The notes under the pieces are model-generated. The model searched no databases. It was given only the letters and a program-made list of their open reading frames with translations, and was not told the origin of the DNA. From contig NZ_CP042912.1 in assembly GCF_008087665.1 (NCBI RefSeq), forward strand, positions 1,550,001 to 1,614,000: DNA of 64,000 nt, in the 5' to 3' direction. The DNA comes from Mariniblastus fucicola. GTDB taxonomy: Bacteria; Planctomycetota; Planctomycetia; Pirellulales; Pirellulaceae. Position 1 is the stretch's first letter. Every line of letters begins with the position of its first letter. Position numbers and translations under genes: made by a program. Shown here in pieces: positions 9,343-17,623 of this stretch.

Positions 9343-10082
9343 GTCGTTTCGCGGTCATCGTCGCTGCTGCCGGAAGCGGAACTCGATTTCAATCCGGTAA
9401 CCAGAAGAAGACTTACGCCGTTCTGGCTGGTAAGCCTTTGTGGCTACACAGTGTGGAACGTTTTGCGGCGCGTGACGATGTGGACCAAATTGTGATCGTC
9501 GTTTCGCCGGAGGATGAGGTCTGGTTTGCGGAGACTTATGGCGATTTGTTGGCGGCGTTGCGAGTCGATATCGTGGCCGGCGGAAGTGAGCGTTTTGAGA
9601 GCGTGGAGAATGGTCTGTCGAGAGTCCGCAGCGAAATTGATTTCGTCGCGGTTCATGATGGTGCACGGCCCTGTTTGAGCGGCGCGTTGCTGGAGCGAAT
9701 TTTCGCCACGGCTCGCGAACACGGAAACGCGGTGCCTGCCGTTGCGGTCAGCAGCACGCTCAAACGATCTTCGGACGGCGTTCGCGTTGGCGAAACGGTC
9801 GACAGGAGCGAGCTGTTTCAATCGCAGACGCCTCAGGTTTTTCGCCAATCGGATTTGGAAGCCGCTTTCCAGAACCGCGGCGAATTGCAGCCAACGGACG
9901 AGGCTCAGTTGATGGAAATGCTCGGCCACCCGGTGTTTCTGGCGGAGGGCTGTACGCTGAATCGAAAGGTGACTTCTCAGCAGGACATGCAGTTTGCAGA
10001 GGCTGCGATGAGCGTTCTTTCGACGTCCGATTCCAAACCGGTTCATTTTGATGGACCGATCGGTGATTCGACGTTGCGTTAG
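9339..10082 (+). CDS. ispD: 2-C-methyl-D-erythritol 4-phosphate cytidylyltransferase
   Basis: 247 residues, close to the usual 230-240. It catalyses the CTP-dependent third step of the MEP isoprenoid pathway in the cytoplasm. The N-terminal nucleotide-binding loop VAAAGSGTRF, the KKTY lysine that follows, the FVAVHDGARPC motif near residue 110 and the QTPQVFR segment are all present. The start overlaps the end of the htrA-like gene by four bases. Downstream lies a cluster of hairpin repeats rather than another gene. Confidence 0.95.
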   Translation: MSRFAVIVAAAGSGTRFQSGNQKKTYAVLAGKPLWLHSVERFAARDDVDQIVIVVSPEDEVWFAETYGDLLAALRVDIVAGGSERFESVENGLSRVRSEIDFVAVHDGARPCLSGALLERIFATAREHGNAVPAVAVSSTLKRSSDGVRVGETVDRSELFQSQTPQVFRQSDLEAAFQNRGELQPTDEAQLMEMLGHPVFLAEGCTLNRKVTSQQDMQFAEAAMSVLSTSDSKPVHFDGPIGDSTLR

Positions 10083-10090
10083 CTCCGTGG

Positions 10091-10109
10091 CTGCGGCTTC
10101 CAGCCGCAG
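10091..10109 (+). repeat. Hairpin repeat, 8-bp stem with TCC loop (copy A1)
   Basis: CTGCGGCT-TCC-AGCCGCAG, starting nine bases after the ispD stop codon and followed by ATTTGCAT. Same sequence recurs at 10345, 27912 and 27989. It could also act as the ispD transcript end. Confidence 0.8.
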
Positions 10110-10180
10110 TGATTTGCATGATGTGGCGATCGGTTGTATTGGCTTGTCGTCTTTGCCTTGGCTTGCTGGCTTCGTTGTAG

Positions 10181-10199
10181 CGACGGCTTCCAGCCGTCG
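10181..10199 (+). repeat. Hairpin repeat, 8-bp stem with TCC loop (copy A2)
   Basis: CGACGGCT-TCC-AGCCGTCG: the loop and inner stem match copy A1 but two outer pairs differ with matching changes on both arms, and the same ATTTGCAT flank follows. Confidence 0.8.
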
Positions 10200-10311
10200 T
10201 TATTTGCATTGCCACCGCTGACCATCTGCCTTCGCTGTTTCCTGTTTTGTTTGTGATCCGCAGCTTCAATGAATTCCAAAGAATACAATGCTGGCCCGCC
10301 GATCACCGCAA

Positions 10312-10324
10312 CGGCTGCAAGCCG
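10312..10324 (-). repeat. Short hairpin repeat (copy A3, inverted)
   Basis: CGGCT-GCA-AGCCG, a shorter 5-bp stem with a TGC loop on the minus strand, between the forward copies and the inverted copy at 10345. Confidence 0.5.
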
Positions 10325-10344
10325 CCGCTACGACATGCAGAATA

Positions 10345-10363
10345 CTGCGGCTGGAAGCCGCAG
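10345..10363 (-). repeat. Hairpin repeat, 8-bp stem (copy A4, inverted)
   Basis: Inverted copy of A1: on the minus strand CTGCGGCT-TCC-AGCCGCAG followed by GTATTCTGCATG, related to the ATTTGCAT flank of the forward copies. Confidence 0.8.
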
Positions 10364-10418
10364 CCACGAGACATGCAGCCACGAGACATGCAGCCACGGG
10401 AAATGTAGCCGCGAGCAT
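10360..10418. repeat. 15-bp direct tandem repeat, four units
   Basis: Unit GCAGCCACGAGACAT occurs twice exactly (10360-10374, 10375-10389), then once with two changes (10390-10404) and once degenerate (10405-10418). It is built from the flank of hairpin copy A4, as if that flank had been amplified. It ends 32 bases before the asparaginase stop codon. Confidence 0.8.
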
Positions 10419-10450
10419 ACACTCTCACAAAAAAACACCGCGACACGGAC

Positions 10451-11464
10451 CTAATACGTCCAGAAATAATCCTGGACTACACCAACATCATCCGTCTGCG
10501 TCAGCCCCAGTTGCAGCAACACTCGCGCCTTCGCCGGGTTCAATTGATCCGACACCACAAACCCCTTCGCGTCATCATCGATCTCCTGATTTCGCAACAC
10601 CGCACCGCTGCTGCTGCGGGTGCTTCGCACGATCACAACGCCCTGCTCTCTCGCGTCAAGCATCGCCTTGATCGCACGGTTGGACGCGTTTCCGTTACCA
10701 ACGCCCGCCAACACGATACCTCTGGCTCCCATCGCAACCGCAGCCCGAATCAAATCGCCGCTCATGTTCGAATGAGCAAACACAACCACAACCGGAGGCA
10801 ACTCTTCAATCGAACGAATGGAAAAAATGCTGTTCGTGGTGTGCCTCCGCTGCGGCTTGCGAAACATGCGAAACGTTCCGTAATGCAACGCGCCGAGCAA
10901 TCCCATGTTCGGCGACTCGAACGCCTGAACGGTCAACGTGTTGGTTTTGGTGACTTCTCGCGCTCCGTGAATCGAATCGTTGGCCACCACCAGGACTCCG
11001 TGCCCGATAGCTTTGGTCGACGCCGCCACGGCGACAGCGTTGTAAAGGTTCAAAGGCCCATCGGCGCTGAGTGCCGTTGCCGGGCGCATCGCGCCGGTCA
11101 GCACCACGGGCTTGTCACTATCGACGACCAGGTTCAGAAAGAACGCGGTCTCTTCCATCGTGTCGGTGCCGTGAGTGATGACCGCACCGGAAACGGAGTC
11201 GTCGGAGAGAGCTCTGTCCAGTTCTTTGGCCAGCTGCATCCACACGACATCGTTCATGTCCTGGCTGCCGATCGAAGCAATCTGAATCCCTGTCAAATTC
11301 GCGATGCGGCTTGCTTCGGGAACGGCTTGGATCAGAGTTTCCACGCCGACCTTGCCCGACTCATAGACTCCGTCGTCACCCGACGCTGCCGTTCCCGCAA
11401 TCGTGCCTCCGGTGGCGATGACGACAACGTTGGGAAGGTCGGCGTTATGATTTGAGTCGGGCAT
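10451..11464 (-). CDS. L-asparaginase family amidohydrolase
   Basis: 337 residues from the ATG at 11464, where the sequence begins to match the family; the frame stays open for 45 codons upstream but those residues look non-coding. It should hydrolyse asparagine to aspartate and ammonia. Both threonine motifs are present: VVVIATGGTIAG at the N-terminus and VITHGTDTMEET near residue 100, with VVLTGAMRP following and a C-terminal NRAIKAMLDA segment. No signal peptide is evident, so a cytoplasmic location is likely. No clear ribosome binding site precedes the chosen ATG. Gene stands alone, convergent with the repeat cluster. Confidence 0.9.
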   Translation of the reverse strand: MPDSNHNADLPNVVVIATGGTIAGTAASGDDGVYESGKVGVETLIQAVPEASRIANLTGIQIASIGSQDMNDVVWMQLAKELDRALSDDSVSGAVITHGTDTMEETAFFLNLVVDSDKPVVLTGAMRPATALSADGPLNLYNAVAVAASTKAIGHGVLVVANDSIHGAREVTKTNTLTVQAFESPNMGLLGALHYGTFRMFRKPQRRHTTNSIFSIRSIEELPPVVVVFAHSNMSGDLIRAAVAMGARGIVLAGVGNGNASNRAIKAMLDAREQGVVIVRSTRSSSGAVLRNQEIDDDAKGFVVSDQLNPAKARVLLQLGLTQTDDVGVVQDYFWTY

Positions 11465-11604
11465 ATTCGAACTGTGTCTGTTTTGGTGCGTAAAAATGGT
11501 AGCTCGGTGCTTTTCACGTCGGAAATGCAGCACGCAGTGGAGACCGCTGTGCTTCATACTTGAAATGCTCATGGACGCCACGTTGCCAGGGAGAATCATA
11601 CTTT

Positions 11605-12324
11605 ATGAACGAACCCACAACATCCTCGAAGCAATGGTTCGCGAGAGGAGCCGTCGGCGGCGTGATGATCTTTGCGGCTCTCAACGCGTTATCCTGGTTC
11701 TGGCTCTCCGACGCCTGGACGGATCTCTGCGGAGCAACCCAAAACGCCGGTGCGGACGCGATTGGGTTTCCTTTCGAGATTTGGCGGGAAGGCAATTACT
11801 ACGGCAGTGGCTGGATGATCAACTACCCGTGGCTGGGCGTGAACCTGATTCTAGCGATTGCGATTGCGTTTCTGTTTGGCTGGATCGGAAGCCGGTTTGC
11901 ATCGCGGCTGCAGCAGTTGGTCGAAGGCGCCGAATCGACGGAACTTCGAAAGTTGAATTTCACGTTTTCCGTGCGAGGCCTGTTTGTCACCACGACAATC
12001 GCAGCTTTCTTTCTTGGCATCACGCGAATGTTGGGAGTCTCGCCGTGGCTGTTGGGAGCCATCTACTTTGGCGGGCCGCTAGTGCTGATTCTGATCGCGA
12101 TGGCGCCGGTGGGTCTCCATTGGGAGCAGCGGATGATCATCGTGGTGGCGTTCGCGATTCTGATGTTGGTCGGCTGTGTGATGGTCGGCACGAAGATGGG
12201 GATGGAATTCGATCGCGTTTTGATCGGCGTGTTTATCTGCTGGGTTCCGCAAAGCGTTTTCGCCGCCTTCGCGGTTTTGATGTGGAGCATGTCACCCTTC
12301 GTCGCGGGTGAAGCGAAAGCCTGA
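11605..12324 (+). CDS. Multi-pass membrane protein of unknown function
   Basis: 239 residues from the ATG at 11605, which has AGGGAG twelve bases upstream; a start 45 bases earlier is possible but adds no conserved-looking sequence. About six hydrophobic segments are visible (near residues 14-30, 75-95, 130-150, 158-178, 190-208 and 218-238). A short polar region SRLQQLVEGAESTELRKLNF separates the second and third. I recognise no family. Its start lies 140 bases from the divergent asparaginase start. Confidence 0.7.
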   Translation: MNEPTTSSKQWFARGAVGGVMIFAALNALSWFWLSDAWTDLCGATQNAGADAIGFPFEIWREGNYYGSGWMINYPWLGVNLILAIAIAFLFGWIGSRFASRLQQLVEGAESTELRKLNFTFSVRGLFVTTTIAAFFLGITRMLGVSPWLLGAIYFGGPLVLILIAMAPVGLHWEQRMIIVVAFAILMLVGCVMVGTKMGMEFDRVLIGVFICWVPQSVFAAFAVLMWSMSPFVAGEAKA

Positions 12325-12349
12325 CGCGATGTGCGAGTCACCCAACTGA

Positions 12350-13798
12350 TCACTCGTGTGAGTTGACTTTCTTCATGGCCGCATCAAGGGCCGCCGTCGT
12401 TGCGGGCGATGGCTTTAAGCTGCCCGGCCGCTTTCCAGCCGCAATCGAATGAGGCGTCCAGCCGTGTTTGTTCTTCCGGTTCCAGACATTCGGATCCGCA
12501 CCCAACTGGGTCAACACCGTCACCGCCGAGGGATAATTCCGATACGCAGCGCCGTGCATCGCGGTCTCGCCATTGGCATCGACGACGTTGGGATCGTTGC
12601 CAAGCTTGACCAGCATCCGCATCGCTTCGTCGACTTCTTCTTCGGTGCCCGGTTCTTCGCCAACAGCCACCACGCCGACGCCGGCACAAGCCATCAGCGG
12701 CGTGCATCCATCAACATTGGGCTGGTTCGGATCCGCGCCAAGTTCCAATAGCAGCTTCATCAGCGGCACATCGGCAGTGCTGGCCGCGAACATGAAAGGA
12801 GTCATACCTTTCGCCGTCACCTTGTGTCTGTTGGGTTTGCCATTTGCGAGCTTCAGGTTTACGTCGGCTCCGGCTTTCACCATTCGGCGAACGAACTCGA
12901 CCGAGTTCACCGATCCTGTGATTCGAGGCGCCGGATCTCCTGCTGGATCGTCACCAAGTTTCGTTTTGCGGACCCAACTGATGGCATGCAACGGCCCATA
13001 GCCGCTGCGTTGATCGTTCGGGTCGGCACCCAGTTCCACCAGTCGCAGCGCCAATTCGAAATGGCCGCTTTCGATCGCCAACAGCAACGCCGACATGTTC
13101 TTTCGCGGGTTGCGACCGCCGGTGCGTTTAGTTTCCATCACCACGTTCGGGTCGACGCCGGCTTCCACCAATCGCTCAATGACTCGCGTTTTCCCCTGCC
13201 GAGCCGCGAATGCGAATGCGGTAAAGCCGGAGTTGGAAAGCGAATGGTCGATGTCAGCTTTGCCTTCGATCAACGCATCGACGGCAGGCACGTTTCCCGC
13301 CGCTGCGGCCCACATCAGCGCCGTCTGACCACGAGCCTCCTTCGCGTTCGGGTCGGCGCCAGCAGAAAGCAGCGCTTCCACGATCGCCGCGTTGCCGTTA
13401 CGAGCAGCCAGCATTAAAGGCGTTTCTTTGCCAAGCCGTTTGGATTCGACGTTGGCCTTGGCTTCAATCAAAAGCTCGACCACATCCTCAAATCCGCGTT
13501 CCGCCGCAAGACTCAGCGCCGTCACCGCGTACTCGGTCGCTGCGTCAACGTCGGCTTCATGCTCGATCAACAAGTGGACTGTGTCCGGAGCGTTGTGATA
13601 GGCCGCCCAGTGCAGCGCCGTCATGCCGTCGGGCTGAGACGATTCGACATCGCTGCCGGAAGTCAGTTGCTCTTTCAGTACAGCCCAATCTTGCTGTTCC
13701 GCCAGGTCCGCGACCGACGTTTCAGCCTGTGTAAAGGCGTTGGGGGCGAAAGCAATGCAAATCGCGACGACAAAAAGCTGCTTGAAAACTTTGATCAT
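12350..13798 (-). CDS. Secreted ankyrin-repeat protein
   Basis: 482 residues. A Sec signal peptide (residues 1-24, ending NAFTQA) is followed by about ten ankyrin repeats with the usual pattern G.TAL..AA..G....V..LL..GADPN (for example GQTALMWAAAAGNVPAVDALIEG). Ankyrin stacks bind other proteins; here the site would be periplasmic. The gene is third in an operon after the DUF1592 and DUF1552 genes, with only six bases to the DUF1552 stop. This trio recurs in planctomycetes. The partner is probably one of the two upstream products, but that is inference. Confidence 0.93.
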   Translation of the reverse strand: MIKVFKQLFVVAICIAFAPNAFTQAETSVADLAEQQDWAVLKEQLTSGSDVESSQPDGMTALHWAAYHNAPDTVHLLIEHEADVDAATEYAVTALSLAAERGFEDVVELLIEAKANVESKRLGKETPLMLAARNGNAAIVEALLSAGADPNAKEARGQTALMWAAAAGNVPAVDALIEGKADIDHSLSNSGFTAFAFAARQGKTRVIERLVEAGVDPNVVMETKRTGGRNPRKNMSALLLAIESGHFELALRLVELGADPNDQRSGYGPLHAISWVRKTKLGDDPAGDPAPRITGSVNSVEFVRRMVKAGADVNLKLANGKPNRHKVTAKGMTPFMFAASTADVPLMKLLLELGADPNQPNVDGCTPLMACAGVGVVAVGEEPGTEEEVDEAMRMLVKLGNDPNVVDANGETAMHGAAYRNYPSAVTVLTQLGADPNVWNRKNKHGWTPHSIAAGKRPGSLKPSPATTAALDAAMKKVNSHE

Positions 13799-13804
13799 GC
13801 CGAT

Positions 13805-15151
13805 CTACATCTCCACCGGATCGAACAGGTCTTCAACCGTTCCCGTGCTATCCGAAAATGTCTCCAGTGGCACGCCGACTTTGTTCAGCAACGTCAAATG
13901 CAAATTCGAAAGCGGCGTCGGATTCTCGAATCGAATGTGACGACCGCCCTTCAGTTTTCCAGCCGCTCCACCGGCGACCACGATCGGCAAATTCGAATGA
14001 TCGTGAGCGTCCGGGTCGCCCATGCCGCTGCCGTACAGGTACACCGAGTGGTCCAGCAACGTTCCGTCGCCTTCCGGAATTTCGTTCATGCGTTTGAGGA
14101 AATCAGCGAACAGCGAAACATGATAACGGTTGATCTTGGCGACCTTTTCCAGCTTCACCGGATCGTTGCCGTGATGCGTGACTGGATGGTGCGGATCGGA
14201 AACGCCGATCTCCGGATAGGTTCGCGTACTCGCTTCGCGAGCCAACTGGAAACTGACGACTCGTGTCACATCGCCCTGAAACGCAAGCAACTGTAAATCA
14301 AACATCAGCTTCGCATGGTCGCCGTACTGAGCCGGCACACCGACGGGCCGATCCAGATCCGGCAGCGGGTTGTCTTTCACGTTCCGCTGAGCCATCTGAA
14401 TGCGTCGCTCAACCTCGCGAATGTTTTCCATATAGGAATCAATCTTGTTGCGGTCCGAACTGCCGACCTGTCGCTTGATTCGCTTGATCTCCAACGTCAC
14501 CGAATCCAGCAGGCTGGAGCGTTTCTTCAATGCCGCCTGACGTTGCTCGGGCGTTCCACCTTCGCCAAACAGAGTCTCGAAAACGATGCGCGGATGAGCC
14601 TCCGACGGCAGCGGTTCGGTTGGCGAAGCCCAGGAAAGATTGTTTTGGTAAACACAGGCGTAACCGTTGTCGCACTGGCCGACCGTCGACAACAAGTCCA
14701 TCGAAAGTTCCAACGACGGAAGCTGCGAATTCTGGCCGATTCGTTTGGCAGCGATCTGATCCACCGTGATGCCGTTGTAGTAGTCCGTGCTTTCGGTTCG
14801 CTTCGCCCGAGCCGCACTTAAAAACGCCGAATTGGAAGTCGCATGCGAACCCGGATAGGCGTTCTGCAAATCCATGTTCGTCAAAACAGTGACTTGATCC
14901 TTGACCGCTTCCAATGGCGAAAGACTGAACGGAAGCTTGTCCAGCGTGTCGCCGTCAGGAATCCATTTCGCCGGATTGAAGCCCATCGGAACGTAAACGT
15001 AGCCGATACGTTTCAGATTCTCCTTCGCTGCAACGGTCGCGGCTTGCGCCGTCATCGCCGGAATCATCGAATCGAGCAACGGCAGCGCGACCGCCGCCCC
15101 GACGCCTCGCAACAGAGTTCGACGGGAGATACATTTTTTGCGGATGATCAT
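13805..15151 (-). CDS. DUF1552 domain protein with Tat-type signal
   Basis: 448 residues. The N-terminus has a twin-arginine signal (ISRRTLLRG followed by a hydrophobic stretch to about residue 37), so export is probably in folded form. The rest matches the DUF1552 family: YVPMGFNPAKW, LTNMDLQNAYPGSHATS, a central GSSDRNKIDSYMENIREVE helix and late segments FLKRMNEIPEGDGTLLDHS and GSGMGDPDAHDHSNLP, the latter like the metal-binding tail of the alkaline-phosphatase-like DUF1501/1552 group. Function has not been established. The start overlaps the stop of the DUF1592 gene (ATGA), indicating coupling. Confidence 0.93.
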   Translation of the reverse strand: MIIRKKCISRRTLLRGVGAAVALPLLDSMIPAMTAQAATVAAKENLKRIGYVYVPMGFNPAKWIPDGDTLDKLPFSLSPLEAVKDQVTVLTNMDLQNAYPGSHATSNSAFLSAARAKRTESTDYYNGITVDQIAAKRIGQNSQLPSLELSMDLLSTVGQCDNGYACVYQNNLSWASPTEPLPSEAHPRIVFETLFGEGGTPEQRQAALKKRSSLLDSVTLEIKRIKRQVGSSDRNKIDSYMENIREVERRIQMAQRNVKDNPLPDLDRPVGVPAQYGDHAKLMFDLQLLAFQGDVTRVVSFQLAREASTRTYPEIGVSDPHHPVTHHGNDPVKLEKVAKINRYHVSLFADFLKRMNEIPEGDGTLLDHSVYLYGSGMGDPDAHDHSNLPIVVAGGAAGKLKGGRHIRFENPTPLSNLHLTLLNKVGVPLETFSDSTGTVEDLFDPVEM

Positions 15152-17565
15152 TGGCCAGTCTCCGGGTTTTCAAAACGTTCATTCAATCGCAAACGAAACG
15201 GATCGCTCAACACGATTCCCGTCACGATGCTTGAGAAACGATAGTCATCTTTTGCCGCAGCACTTTCAATCGAACGAACCGCCGGACCGTCGAAGGGCTC
15301 TACGGCTCGGCCCAGTCCATACGTGATCAGCTTTTCCGTCAGCGTGCGGACAAACATCTGCGGACGCTCAAGGATCACGTCCTCAAGTTCTGCCGCTGAG
15401 CTGATCGGTTTTCCGGTCGGGAACATGCCTGCCGCGTCGACGTCCAGCGTCCCCTCAAAAGTTCTCCATCGACCAACCGCGTCGTAATTTTCCAGAGAAA
15501 AGCCAATCGGATCCATGCGATCATGACAGCTCGCACAGGCCGGGTCGGCTCGGTGCGCTGCGAGACGTTCGCGAAGCGTGCTGACCTCAAGCGTCGTGTT
15601 TTCTTTCAGGTTTGGAATGTTCGGCGGAGGCGGCGGTGCCGGAGTTCCCAGGATGTTTTCCAGAATCCAGTTGCCGCGAATCGTCGGCGAAGTCCGGGTC
15701 GCGTACGACGTCACCATCAAAATGCTTCCGTGTCGCAAAATCCCGCCGCGTCGACTGTCCGCCGGAAGTTGGACTTTGCGAAACTCGCTGCCGCGCACGT
15801 TCGGGATTCCGTAATGCGTTGCCAGCCGGTCATTCAGGTAAGTGTGTTCTGAGCGGATCAGCTTCAACACACTGCGATCGATTCGGACAATGTCGGCGAA
15901 CAGTTGTTCGGTCTCGAGACGAAACGACTGTCGCAGGTTGTCGTCGAAGTCCGGGAACAGCCGCACGTTGGGCGTGATCGATTCGAGGTTGCGAAGGTAA
16001 AGCCACTGCGAGGCGAAGTTTTCGACCAGTGATTTCGACTTGCCATCGGCCAACATGCGTTTGACTTGATCTCGCAGCACGTCCGGTTCGCTCAATCGGT
16101 TGTCCGTCGCAAGGCCTAACAGTTCCTCGTCCGGAATGCTGCTCCAGAGAAAGTAGGAAAGCCGCGATGCGAGTTCGATGTCTGAGATCTGTTGTGTTGG
16201 TTGGTCCCAGTCGCGATTTGCTTCGATGCGAAACAGGAAGTTCGGGTTCACCAACAACGACGACACCGCGGACTCGATACCTTTTTCAAAACCGAGGTCG
16301 GAACCGCCATCGGAGAATCCTTCATCGAAAAAACGCATTGGCGTTTCGAGGTCGTCCTCAGTAACCGGGCGGCGGAAAGCACGACGAGCAAGCCGCTTCA
16401 GAATCTTCTTCGCGTCGTCGCGAGTACTTTCGTTTCCGCGCGAAATGTCACCAAAGATCAAGCGGCGACTCTCGGTTTGTCCTGCTTCTCCATCATCAAA
16501 CGGACCCACGATCGACACCTGATAGATCGCCGGGGTGCGACGCGGGTGGCGGTGGCGATTGAAGTTCGCATCAAAAGGTTGCCGCTTTTCTTCTACCAGC
16601 GACGAAAACGTTTTGGGAAAAGTAATGCCCAGCGAATGTTTGCCGGCCTGGACTTCGATTCGGGTTTTCAGATGCGAATCCGAATGCGTGAAATCGCGAT
16701 TCTCCCAATTGCCCTCGTTCTTTGGCGGAACGACCTGAAAGCGATGCATCCGTTTACGATCCAACAACACGTCGATGTCATGTTTCCGATGCAGGCCTTC
16801 CACTTTCTCATCACGGTCGCGCGTCAGTTTCAATTCGATTTCGTACTGGCCGGACCTGGGAAAATGATGTTCAATCAGCGTGCCGCCGCGAGTTCCAAAC
16901 GGCAAGCCCGGAACGTGGTCTTCCTGCGAACGGTCCGCCGGAATGCGAATCGTCACGCCGCTGGGGCCATTGCCGACTCCACCAACCGCGGCTCTGGCGA
17001 TTTTCTGCGCTGCCGAAACGTATCTGTTCAGGCTCATCGGCGAAAGCTCTTCCACCGTGATGTTGTCGAACCCGTGACTCGATTCGTCTTTCGGCAAATA
17101 GTCCGCGGCGTTGATCTGAATGCCCAGCAGATCGCGAACAGAATTCTGATACTCCGTTCGTGTCAGGCGTCGGACCGATCCGATCCGTCCCGATCGCGGA
17201 TGCGTTTGGCTGCGTTTGTGCAAAATCTGCGACAGCGAGCCAGAAAACTTTTGGTATTCGTCTTCGGGGGGGCGATCGGCTGACGCTGGAGGCATCTCGC
17301 GTGCATCAACGCGGCGAAGAATCTTCTCCCAAGCGGCTGTATCAAGACGCTGCGCCGAAAATTGATCGGCCGAAAAAGACAACGGTTCGAGATCGAACGA
17401 GCCTTCCGGTTCTGCTCCGACATGGCAATCGATGCAATGGCTCTCAACAAAATCCTGAATGTCATCCAGGCGAAGTTGAAGTTCCTGAGCGTGCAGAAGT
17501 TCAGCTTGGGCAATGGTCGTGAAAACGAACAGAATGGCCAGTTCGGCAATCAGAGAGACGCGCAT
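15148..17565 (-). CDS. DUF1592-type multidomain c-heme protein
   Basis: 805 residues from the ATG at 17565, chosen because it begins the Sec signal peptide (MRVSLIAELAILFVFTTIAQA). Domains appear in the usual planctomycete order: a cytochrome-like segment with HCIDCH, DUF1587 (LTRTEYQNSVRDLLG), DUF1595 (ARRAFRRPVTEDDLE), DUF1592 (LSYFLWSSIPDEELL through THYGIP), DUF1588 with a second heme motif ACASCHDRMDPIGF, and DUF1585 at the C-terminus (TLTEKLITYGLGRAVE). Two CxxCH motifs predict covalent c-type heme and a periplasmic redox role. First gene of the operon with the DUF1552 and ankyrin genes. Substrate unknown. Confidence 0.94.
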   Translation of the reverse strand: MRVSLIAELAILFVFTTIAQAELLHAQELQLRLDDIQDFVESHCIDCHVGAEPEGSFDLEPLSFSADQFSAQRLDTAAWEKILRRVDAREMPPASADRPPEDEYQKFSGSLSQILHKRSQTHPRSGRIGSVRRLTRTEYQNSVRDLLGIQINAADYLPKDESSHGFDNITVEELSPMSLNRYVSAAQKIARAAVGGVGNGPSGVTIRIPADRSQEDHVPGLPFGTRGGTLIEHHFPRSGQYEIELKLTRDRDEKVEGLHRKHDIDVLLDRKRMHRFQVVPPKNEGNWENRDFTHSDSHLKTRIEVQAGKHSLGITFPKTFSSLVEEKRQPFDANFNRHRHPRRTPAIYQVSIVGPFDDGEAGQTESRRLIFGDISRGNESTRDDAKKILKRLARRAFRRPVTEDDLETPMRFFDEGFSDGGSDLGFEKGIESAVSSLLVNPNFLFRIEANRDWDQPTQQISDIELASRLSYFLWSSIPDEELLGLATDNRLSEPDVLRDQVKRMLADGKSKSLVENFASQWLYLRNLESITPNVRLFPDFDDNLRQSFRLETEQLFADIVRIDRSVLKLIRSEHTYLNDRLATHYGIPNVRGSEFRKVQLPADSRRGGILRHGSILMVTSYATRTSPTIRGNWILENILGTPAPPPPPNIPNLKENTTLEVSTLRERLAAHRADPACASCHDRMDPIGFSLENYDAVGRWRTFEGTLDVDAAGMFPTGKPISSAAELEDVILERPQMFVRTLTEKLITYGLGRAVEPFDGPAVRSIESAAAKDDYRFSSIVTGIVLSDPFRLRLNERFENPETGQ

Positions 17566-17623
17566 GGTGGTTCCGCGTTGGGACTGAGTTAGCCCCATTG
17601 TATCTCATGGCTGCACTGAAGAT

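Noticed and set aside
10360-10418. CRISPR-like array
   Set aside because: The repeats are direct with no spacers and no cas genes; it is a simple tandem repeat.
10511-11455. Plus-strand frame of 314 codons
   Set aside because: Antisense to the asparaginase gene; composition is His- and Arg-rich with no domain.
16192-17283. Plus-strand frame of 363 codons
   Set aside because: Antisense to the DUF1592 gene, whose domains are certain.
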